A stretch of DNA of 64,000 nucleotides from Saxidomus purpurata (Eukaryota > Mollusca > Bivalvia > Venerida > Veneridae): the NCBI GenBank assembly GCA_022818135.1, contig JAFMSR010000002.1:43956699-44020698 (forward strand). The letters run 5' to 3'. Positions 55,227 through 64,000 of this stretch are shown here, piece after piece. The position numbers and the translations under genes are program-made. Every line of letters starts with the position of its first letter. Within the stretch, counting starts at the first letter, position 1. The notes beneath the pieces are model-generated. The model saw only the letters and a list, made by a program, of their open reading frames with translations. It made no database searches and was not told where the DNA came from.

Positions 55227-57430
55227 CTGAAACAGACAAAAGTGTATGCTTTCAGGAAATCAGAAGATATTAAAGAGTGATCTAATTGTTTGATACCATT
55301 GAATACTACAGCAAAGTTTTAAGTTAATACTTTTAAGTGGTCAATGATATTTGTGCATGAGAGTGTCTCTTGCACACACGACTTCAACTAGGAGTTTCTA
55401 AATACATGTACAATCAAAAGTACTTATCACACAGAATTATCTACTGTTGTTTACAGATAGGTGTTATCATGGTACCTCAGCATTTCAACTTTCAAAGTAA
55501 TATCGCAGTAATAAGTACGAAAAATTTAACTGAGTTTCTAAGACGAAAAGGAATTCTAATGAAATCCTTGACAGAGTTACCTTCTCTTGTCTACATTTGG
55601 AAATCAAGGTGGTTAACCAGTATTCCAACTTTAATATCTATAAGTAATATCTCAAAAAGTTAACTAAAAAAACTGGTACGAAAAACTTAACCAATATTGA
55701 AAGTAGATAAAAAGCCTAAGTTGAAAAACAAAACCTTAACAAATATATCCTCTCTTGCTAACAGATTTAATACAAAGCGGCCGAAAATCAAATTAAATAA
55801 AACTCAAGTTTATTGCACATTGAAACCATTGTAACGATAAAATGAAATTCACTTGCAACGATTTCTTTGTACTGGTTTGTTGCGAAAACCACATGTTTAT
55901 ATGTGTCTATATATAATATAGCTCTCAATCATTAACACTTTATTGGAGCAATAACTGTTTGCTCTCTTCTTTTGGTTGTCATATTTTTGTTTAGGTGTTG
56001 TACTTAAGACCGAAGCTTATCATTTTCAAGTTCAAATTCAAAAACTTTTCTTCAAGAACGTCTGTTTTCTTTTCAATTTATTTTAGCAGATCTTCTATCA
56101 TAATTATGCTGAATCATATCACGTATAATTAGTTTAATTCTCCATCATCTTTTGTAAACATTTAAAGACAATTTATTATTTAATATAGCCAATTTACTTC
56201 GCATTTCTCCTATTATATCCATTCCTATGCTACTTTGCTCATGTTTATTTTTATTTCTACTATTTTTCTTCTTGTTAGGAGGTGTGCTTCTGCTTGTATC
56301 AGTTTACTACTGCTGCGTTAGTTATTACGACATCTTTAACTCGAACTAACAATCGAAGAATCTTCGTAATTGTTCTTAACTGCAATTTATCTAGACCGTG
56401 TCAGTAGAACTTTACCGCAGTATTGTTCCAGTTTTTCAACTTTATCTGGATAGACAAGGGATTTCACAATGTTCAATAAAATAGCGGCAATATGATCTCT
56501 TAAGATTTCAATTTCAATATAAGTAGCTTCCTTTCTCATTTTTTGTAATTTTGGAAAAAAAAAATAACCCCAAAAAACCCCCCCCCAAATTTCACCCCCC
56601 AACCCCCCCCCCCCCCCCCCCCCCCCCCTTTCTTAAAACACACTAAGAAAAAACCAGTGTAATCTAACTGTTTTATTTAAAAAGTAAAGTTTTGAAAAAT
56701 TTTGGTACAAATAAAGGGTATTTCCGCCGATAAGCTATCTTTCTTGGTAAAATAAAAGCTACTTATAAATGTGGTCCTGGGACTTTAAGAACGCAGTTAA
56801 TTAAATGATTCTAATTAGGCATGCTGTTAGAGTTTCTAACAACGTTTCTTAAACAAACCTGAAGCATTGAGCCTTCCGCCTTCCAGATTTCTTTCACCAT
56901 TATAACGACGACAGGAACGAAGGGAATAAGAGACATTACGATGCCTATAGCTACAGCATACGGCTGGTACACATAGCCGTCCCCATAGTCCGGTTGTGTA
57001 TATGTGAACAAAGTTATTATGAAGGCAAGCTGAAACAAAGTAAACATATACACTAAACAAAAGTGCAACAAGCTTTGTTCAGGTAACGGGTATTTACTTT
57101 TGACTGATATACTGGTTAGGGTCTCCGTTATTAATTAAGAAACCACCTGAACGTCATGCACCTATAAATGTAGTGACCTAAGTATTTTTTCTGTTTTGTT
57201 CATACGGGAAATGGAGCACTTCGCTGTTTTGTAAGGGGCACTGTGCAAAGTATCAAACAAGAGGACCAATATGACTTGATATATCTCACCTGGCTATTAT
57301 CGGCTAAAATACAAGGTCAACAATCGCATCACAGGAAGGGACAATTTTGATGGGGTGTCATTCCAAAATAAAAAAAAAAAAACCCCCCAAAAATAATATT
57401 TAAAAAAAAAAAAATAAAAACTTTTTTTTT

Positions 57431-57484
<54 letters not shown>

Positions 57485-57491
57485 TAAATTT

Positions 57492-57551
<60 letters not shown>

Positions 57552-57685
57552 CCTAACAACCAACCTTTTTTTTTTTTATAAAAAAAAAAAAATATTTATA
57601 AAAAATAAAAAAAAATATAAAATATCTATCTCCCCCCCCTCCCCCTTATTTTTAATTTATTTTTTTTTTTTTCCTTCCTCCACTA

Positions 57686-57720
<35 letters not shown>

Positions 57721-57760
57721 TTTTTTTTTTTTTTTTATCTCCCCAAAAAATTAAATTTTT

Positions 57761-57792
<32 letters not shown>

Positions 57793-60700
57793 CCCTTTTC
57801 CCCCCCGAGTTGTTGTCTGAAGGAAATGGTAGTGGACAGATGTCGTACAATCGAAAGCGATTTGAATAGGCATGTCCACGCAAAGCCCTTCCAAAACTTT
57901 AAATCTGTGAAGTACTAAAATGTTGTAAAATAGTCACAAACCTAAGTTATGAAAGTAAATATAAACAAAAAGCATATGTGTGTATAAAAATAAGGTAAGG
58001 TAAATACCGATAGAAATGTTGACATAAGGACACACCAGAATATTCTCAGTATCTTTGACACTTGGCGTCCTGTCATCAGTTCTATATCATGGGCAAATCT
58101 GTCAGCTCCTATAAATATACAAATTCTAACCATATCAGATTCCTTCTTTATGATTATACAATCAAAGTGCTGACAGCACTAAAGTCGTCAGTTATACAAT
58201 ATGATGAACGTTTCCCTTATGCTAGAGGGTAAAATAACTAAATGGATAATTGAAAAGTGGTACATATTCCCCCTACAGGTTAACTGTGCTTCCCTTTAAA
58301 GCCCCTATATCTATATGCAGTTTAAATACTCTTGATATTTAAGAACGGGAGATAATTAACAAGAAGGCCAAAATGGCCCTATATTGCGCACCTGGATACT
58401 GTTGGCTATAATACAAGGTCAACAATCGCATCACTAGAAGAGTCAAAAGTGCGTCATGATACGACATTGGTAGCGGTCCACTATGAAATGCCACATGCCA
58501 AATATCTAAGCTCTGGACACACCTGTTCTTTGGAAGAAGATTTTAAAAAGTTTTTCCTTTCCGTTGTCTTGACAACCGAAGTTCTGCATGGAATGGAATT
58601 ATAAGTACAATTGATATGATAGGGCTTCTTGAAGGGAACATCATTGAAAAGTTTTATCAACATTGGCCAAGTTGTTTCAGAGGAGATTTCCAACGGACGC
58701 TGGATTGTGAGCGATCCTAATAGCCGATTATTTGCCAGTTAAGCTAAAAGAGTAGACAACTAAAAGTAAAATATTAGGTTTTATAAACAATGTTTAGACA
58801 CGCAAGCTGATTTGTCGTCAAAAATGAATAAATATCCGCATAGAAAATAACTCTTTGCACTTTTTCACCTTTTGTAATATCTGGACATGTTAGAAGCAAA
58901 ATAGCAGACTTGTCTGCGTTGTTATCATCTATTAAACAACACCCTGTCATTCTGATGCACAGTTACAAACCACTCAGGCTCTGACCCCCTTAAACACATT
59001 TATAAACAACTCAGGCCTCCGTGGCTAATAAGTGCGCATCAGAACTCTAATCATTGTTTATTTTACGACAAACACCGTCATTAAAGCATGTTTACAATTT
59101 TGCATCACAACCTAAAGTTTTACGCCAAACAACTTTGACAACTTTTAGATTACTTTAATGCTGAGAGTGTTACTTATCACTATGTTTTAACTATTTTTTG
59201 ACAAGGAATTTTGGATCAGCATGTACAAGAATGAACATTTTTATAGAGATCAGAACTCCAGAACATGAATGGTTATATAACAAACTGGTAGTAAATACTA
59301 GTAGTACATACCGTATATCCATGTAACCATAATGCATTCCAGGGCGGAACCGAACAAGAGAGCAAATGCTGATATGTACCAGTCAGATAGTTGGAATAAA
59401 TATATGCCTCCCTGAAAAATAATATATATGTGCGTATCGGTGCATTTCAATGTGCTGGAAAAAATTAAGATACCAAAAATAACACTGACGATTTTCTGTC
59501 CTATCAAGCTAATTCTACGAAGGGTGTTTGAAATGTATTGTGTACAGTGTACTTCAATCTAAAACAACTGACTCCTCAAAGTTACCATGGCTAGAAATGC
59601 ACAATTTTAGTATGTGGATCAGTTTCCGTACATCGTCAAGGTAGGCTGATTCAGTTATTCTACGATGGTATTGGTGAACGGCAAAACCGAGAACCTGCCT
59701 TGATTTATAACTTCAAGCCGGCCTTTCAGTTAAAATGTGGAGTTAAGTGAGAATATGCATGTTCAATACAATCACTTACATTCATGGACAGTGGAATGCC
59801 TAGCAAGAAGAGTAACACGGCTGTTCCTATAAGAACCAAGTGTTTGCGAGGTAACAGCTGCTTGGGGTAGATGTCTAGAAGTGTTCCTGTCACAGTCTCC
59901 AGCATACCAAACTTTAAATAAAACCAAAACATTTTTCGCTAGTTTTAAAGTTCCTTTTGAAATTATGGTTTTGTATTTACCGACTCCTTACTTGAATTAA
60001 TCAACGCAAACTAAAAACTAATATTAAGATTTATAACGTCAGTGCGAAGAATAATTTAAAGCTTCTTTTCAACGTTGTGCTTAACTTAAAATCATAATTA
60101 TATTCTATGAGAGATAAAAGATTAGTGCCTTCGTTGTAGTCTGATATCAGTAACTGCTAATAAAATTCTTCCCGTACTCAATTCATGTAGTTCATTGAGA
60201 TTCAAATAGATCTTCCTGACAAACGCAGATCAATAAAGCCCTCAAATTTCAGCATAGTTGCAAAACCTGTCTGTATGAAACTTTCATGATTTGAAACAAA
60301 CATATTTCAGTTGCAATTTTATTAATTATTATTAGCTGAATGCGCAAGAATTCCTACGCACTACTTCGACATGTCTCATTTACTACCTGCTGTAAGTAAA
60401 AGTAACAGTTATCCTGCAGCTTAAAGTCCCAGGAGTATAATTACAAGTAGCTCAATTAAGAACGTCTTACCGACAGAAACGACCTTTCCTAACTTTACTT
60501 TTTCAATCGGTAATCGGTAAGAAATACGAACCAGTACTTTTTAATGTTATTGCAAATAACAAAGAAATTCTTTCTAGCCACTCGGTTTTGGGAAGAATCA
60601 ACTTAAATTCAATATTGGTTTAGAGTCAATAAAACATGGTTTTATCTTTATCCTTTCAGAAAAATCTTACTTTACTGTATCGGTAAATTCGAAGTGATCC

Positions 60701-63700
60701 TGGGACATAACATACTCTCTCAGCAGTTCTTTTCCCTTAGCATAGTTACGTAATTAAAAATATAATATTTTCGTAAAAACTTCAAAAGACTTAACTAGGT
60801 TAAAATCACTACAGTTTTTTATGAAAAAAAGTTGATGCAAAAAATTGTTCACACATTTTTTTAACTTGTACATACATGTATAATTGATAATTGATAACAA
60901 CTCTATTAAACGATGGACTAAGATGTTCATGTTATCATAAAATGCTAAACAAGAGGACAAAGATGAGGCGAGGGGTGAAACAATCTTCATACAGGTGAAC
61001 TTTGCAATGCAACATCCCAAATATCTAAGCTCAAGGCTTTGCGTTTTGTAAGCTTTTTGATTTCTAAGGAAATCTATGTAAAATCAAATTATCCCCCGGG
61101 CGGGGTTTATTTTGACACGGGGGTCATTAGCTTAACAGTCTTGATTGACAATGCTTAGTCACAAGCTCTGGGCTTTTGGTTTTTGGTTTAAGAAAATAAT
61201 ATTTTTTAATTTTTCCCTACTCAAGCCTATGTAAAATCAAGTGACCCTCTTGCTGGCGTGGTCAATTTTGACTGGGGAGGGGGAGGATGAGTCATGATTT
61301 AAATAATGTTAGTAAATTTCTACTTGGCAATGCTACATCTAAGGTCGAGGCCTTCTGGGTTTAGAGAAAAGATGTTAGGTTTTCCTATATGTGTAAATTC
61401 AAATGGCCCTTGGTTTAGGTCAATTGTGACATAGGGATAATGATTTTAACAATTGTAGTAGAGCTCCACTAGGCAATGCTACATGCTAAATATCTAAGCT
61501 CTTTGCTTAGAGAAGAAGATTTTTACCCCCTCTGTCTAGGGTCAATTTTGACCCCAGGGTACCGACAGATCTTCATGCAAGGAACATCCCTGCCAAGATT
61601 CATCAACATTAGCCTAGTGTTTCAGAGGAAGGAAATTGTGAGTCGACGTACAAGTGGTACACCTGACGGTAAGAGATCTTGATAACACCCAAATCTTACT
61701 TACTTTTCGTAAACTAAGAACAATCATCTTCCATCAGTATTTAATATTTTGATTATAAATCATGTTTTAAAATCACATGATAAATTTGACAATCTATCAA
61801 CGATATTTGATGACGTTTTATTTCCAAATCTCCAATTACTATTAATAACTCACAAAAATGTAAACAAAAGCATGAATTAGCTAAATAAGTTTTAAAATAA
61901 TTCAATCTCTTACTGTACTATCAAATGCTACTGTTATTAACATGAAGAAGAACAAAGCAGACCAGAGCTGTGGTAATGGCATTCTGCTGACAGCCTCCGG
62001 GTAAGCAACAAATGCCAGTCCTGGACCTGAAACGTAACACGATAGTCTCTATCAAATATGTTGTTTAAGTAAATGAAAAGTCGTGGGGCGAATATCAATG
62101 CCAGTATTCGCTGTAAGAATTAGTTTTTATATTGCTTTAACAAGAGAGCAAAGAAAGCCCTATATCGCTCACCTGGCCTCACTACAGGGTCAATTTTGAC
62201 CTGGACATGCTTCATGCTCTAGGCCTTGTGGTTTCAGAGAAGAAGAGGTTTAATCTTTCTACTTTTTATTGCCATAGCAGCAGCATGTAATGAAATTCTT
62301 TAAACAACTTTGGTAGAATTTATATGCAACGGACATCCCTGCCAAGTATCGTCAACACTGGTCCAGTGGGTTCAGAGGAGATGTCGTTTGAAGGAAAGGT
62401 GGACGGACGAATGACGTAGGCTGAACTGTGAGTGTTCTTAAAAGTATTAAGTAACATTTTGATTTTTTTTACCTGATGCTTTGGCGACTTCTTCAACAGT
62501 AGTACCAGTTTCTTTTGCCATAAATCCCATGCAGGTAAACACCACCAGACCTGCGTAGAATGCAGTAAAGGCATCCGAACCAACGCATATTGCTGTTTCC
62601 CTGGAAGCAGAATGACACAGCGTGTTACACGTTAACATTTATCTTTTTCTGGACTTCAACAACGTGAAACAACAAATTCAATGTACAATTTTCATTTGGC
62701 ATAGAGTAATGAACGTATCGATACAAACATTACATAACACATATCTGATATAACAAAATGACTTGAAAAGTAGGGAAAAGAATTACAGTAAACTCCGCTT
62801 ATAACGAACTCCTCAGGACCTGTCAAATTTGTTCCTTATATCCGGAGTTCCTTATATCCGTATATCGAACAAGTTCCTTATATACGATGTATATATATCG
62901 AACTAAAATATATATCGAACAAGTATATTTATAGTCAAATGTAATAAAATCCGAACAATCAACTTTTGATTTTCCTATCTCCTTTTGAGGAGTTATAAAG
63001 ATCTATAACTGGTCCATGTATCATTTTCTTTACCCGTAAGTCTATGTAAAATAATTGCAAGGATTCATAAGTCATAAAAAAGACAGTTCATGTTTTAATT
63101 GGCAATACTTAAACAAATACAATTGAAGAAAGCTGATTTTCGCTTACTTACCATAACTTGAAATATTTTACAAGTAAACGCTAGAAACGCTTAGAATTAT
63201 TTACGTAAAATATTATCACTTGAATATCGTACTTAGCAATTATGTTTGTACTCTCATTTAACTAGTTTACCAAAACGTTACGCATTTGTTATTATTTACT
63301 TTTATGAATAATAGCGACAAGTGTGCTATAAACATACAATAAAAAATATAAAATACAATGCAGACGGCAAAAGAAAAATGTAAAATCAACAGATTTTCAA
63401 AAAACTTTTCGGAACATATTTGCAGTTCGATATAAACGATTACTTTACTATACATTTTGCATTGTTGGGCCAGAAAATAGTGTTCCTTATATCCGAAGTT
63501 TCCTTATAACCGGAGTACGATATAACCGTATATTTTTACATTGAACAAAGAAGGGGAAAATCGGGCCAAAAAAAAACTGTTCGTTATATCCGAAGTTACG
63601 TTATATCCGGAGTCGATATATACGGAGTTTACTGTAACTGAATTGAAAAGACTTCAAATAAAAATGTGCTTCACTTACACAACTGATTTCTGGTGAAATT

Positions 63701-63782
63701 TGTTGTGACTTGCCATAGTGATCACCCCTCCATAAGTTGGTCCAAGGGAGTAAAACACCTGGATGGCAGCCTCTAACCATAC
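55071..63782 (-). CDS. SLC6-family transporter, paralog B, exons 6-13 (partial)
   Basis: Tandem duplicate of paralog A, lying upstream of it on the same strand. Exons on the minus strand: 63782-63679, 62600-62473, 62026-61914, 59911-59780, 59409+2 (59411)-59312, 58108-58008, 57029-56859, 55226-55071. Each has the same length and phase as its counterpart in A: 104, 128, 113, 132, 100, 101, 171 and 156 nt. Splice sites are intact and there is no frameshift or stop, so the visible part looks functional. Exons 1-5 lie beyond the window. Differences from A include TM7 SDAFTA for TDVFTA and TM8 FDST for FDTT. Substrate unknown; it could differ from A. Confidence 0.94.
56569..56632. other. Homopolymer-rich tract, possible assembly damage
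   Basis: Runs of A and then about 27 consecutive C replace the ordinary sequence found in copy A near 25400. The ORF reading through it (56387) is spurious. Confidence 0.6.
56859..57029 (-). CDS. SLC6 paralog B exon 12: TM12
   Basis: Reads [40 protein letters not shown] and [13 protein letters not shown]. The donor is CAG|gtttgt, also non-standard; read-through would give a 15-residue different tail. Confidence 0.95.
57362..57805. other. 440-bp block of long homopolymers, likely assembly artefact
   Basis: Almost pure runs of A, C and T, including about 75 C in a row near 57494-57549 and many T and A runs. It lies in intron 11 of paralog B; copy A has normal sequence here. The ORF at 57683 is spurious. 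Confidence 0.7.
58008..58108 (-). CDS. SLC6 paralog B exon 11
   Basis: 101 nt reading [20 protein letters not shown] then [14 protein letters not shown]. Differs from A only near the end (MST for TTA). Confidence 0.94.
58371..58750 (+). repeat. Dispersed repeat copy, intron 10 of paralog B
   Basis: Starts 'AGGCCAAAATGGCCCTATAT' then 'TGCGCACCTGG' and ends 'TTTGCCAGTTAAGCTAAAA'. Its start matches 26506 in copy A. Confidence 0.75.
59312..59411 (-). CDS. SLC6 paralog B exon 10: TM11
   Basis: 100 nt; protein identical to A over [20 protein letters not shown] and [13 protein letters not shown]. Confidence 0.96.
59780..59911 (-). CDS. SLC6 paralog B exon 9
   Basis: 44 codons reading [20 protein letters not shown] then [18 protein letters not shown]. 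Differs from A by H to R and L to V. Confidence 0.95.
60948..61690. repeat. Dispersed repeat copy, shared with 30570-31340
   Basis: Same unit motifs as copy A ('CTAGGCAATGCTACATGCTA', 'AATATCTAAGCTC'). ORF 61476 lies in it. Confidence 0.7.
61914..62026 (-). CDS. SLC6 paralog B exon 8: TM8
   Basis: 113 nt reading [20 protein letters not shown] then [17 protein letters not shown]. Ser follows the Na2-site Asp, as in typical SLC6 LDSQF; A has Thr. Confidence 0.95.
62143..62440 (+). repeat. Dispersed repeat copy, intron 7 of paralog B
   Basis: Starts 'AAAGCCCTATATCGCTCACC' 'TGG'; longer than the copy at 32705. Confidence 0.7.
62473..62600 (-). CDS. SLC6 paralog B exon 7: TM7
   Basis: 128 nt reading [20 protein letters not shown] then [20 protein letters not shown]. 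The Na1 Asn is again Asp and the Cl- Ser is Ala. Confidence 0.95.
62786..63634. mobile_element. 849-bp TIR transposon present only in copy B
   Basis: Ends CAGTAAACTCCG and its inverse CGGAGTTTACTG, with TA at 62784-62785 and 63635-63636. Many 'TTCCTTATATCCGGAGT' sub-repeats. No transposase. The matching site in copy A (33401-33410) is empty. Confidence 0.85.
63679..63782 (-). CDS. SLC6 paralog B exon 6: TM6
   Basis: 104 nt; protein as in [21 protein letters not shown] then [15 protein letters not shown]. This is the most 5' exon of paralog B inside the window. Confidence 0.96.
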
Positions 63783-64000
63783 CTATGTACAAACAGGGAG
63801 AAAGGCATAAGTCTTTATGAAACACATTTGTAAACTAGTATGCAATATAAAATATAATGATACATATTTTATTGTATGAATTCGGTTAACTTGTTAATAA
63901 CATTTTTATTTTGTGAAAGAAAATCAGGGTATATTCCAGTTAAGCAGTCACAGATGATTAAGAAAATTGCTTTTTAGGAAGGCTTTGGATCTGTTGTTGT

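Larger units (their letters stand above)
51900..64000. repeat. Segmental duplication, copy B
   Basis: Same order and orientation as 20200-34000: the 3' flank, then exons 13 to 6 of paralog B, up to 'AGGAAGGCTTTGGATCTG' at the window's end (33798 in copy A). Confidence 0.9.

Noticed and set aside
57683..57883. Lysine- and phenylalanine-run ORF
   Set aside because: Translation of homopolymer runs in a probable assembly artefact.

Overview
The window is animal nuclear DNA, AT-rich and intron-dense, most likely from a mollusc and probably a bivalve. This rests on two intact animal gene families split into short exons with GT/AG introns, and on many copies of interspersed repeats ending in a 'GGCCCTATATCGCTCACCTGG'-like motif plus 'GTCCGTCCGTCC' repeats that I associate with bivalve genomes. 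No prokaryotic features, rRNA genes or CRISPR arrays were seen.

Layout. (1) 553-12345, plus strand: the 3' two thirds of USP7, the ubiquitin-specific protease 7. It starts inside the catalytic domain with the His box, continues through the UBL domains and ends at the conserved C-terminal activating tail. I resolve 18 conserved exons plus one extra in-frame 222-nt exon candidate absent from the vertebrate protein. (2) 12346-23635: the USP7 3' UTR, then repeats and no gene I can support. (3) 23636-48793, minus strand: a complete SLC6-family transporter (paralog A). It has 13 coding exons, 1884 nt and 627 residues, with one 9.4-kb intron. (4) 48794-55070: intergenic repeats. (5) 55071-63782, minus strand: exons 6-13 of a second, head-to-tail SLC6 gene (paralog B). 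Its 5' exons lie beyond base 64000.

Paralogs A and B sit in a segmental duplication. About 20.2-34 kb matches about 51.9-64 kb, introns and downstream flank included. The exons are strongly conserved and keep frame and splice sites, while the introns have diverged through insertions. Each copy carries a different TA-flanked inverted-repeat transposon where the other has an empty site, so the mobile elements act as clocks for the duplication. The SLC6 proteins have substitutions at positions that normally bind Na+ and Cl-, so their ion dependence may be unusual.

Non-coding structure is rich. There are TA-flanked MITEs with CAG...CTG ends, a hAT-like MITE with a perfect 8-bp target duplication nested in an inverted minisatellite, and a minisatellite that multiplies a USP7 splice acceptor. 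There are also tRNA-related SINE-like units, remnants of a non-LTR retrotransposon, and two homopolymer-rich tracts that look like assembly damage.

The USP7 and SLC6 genes are neighbours with no evident functional link.
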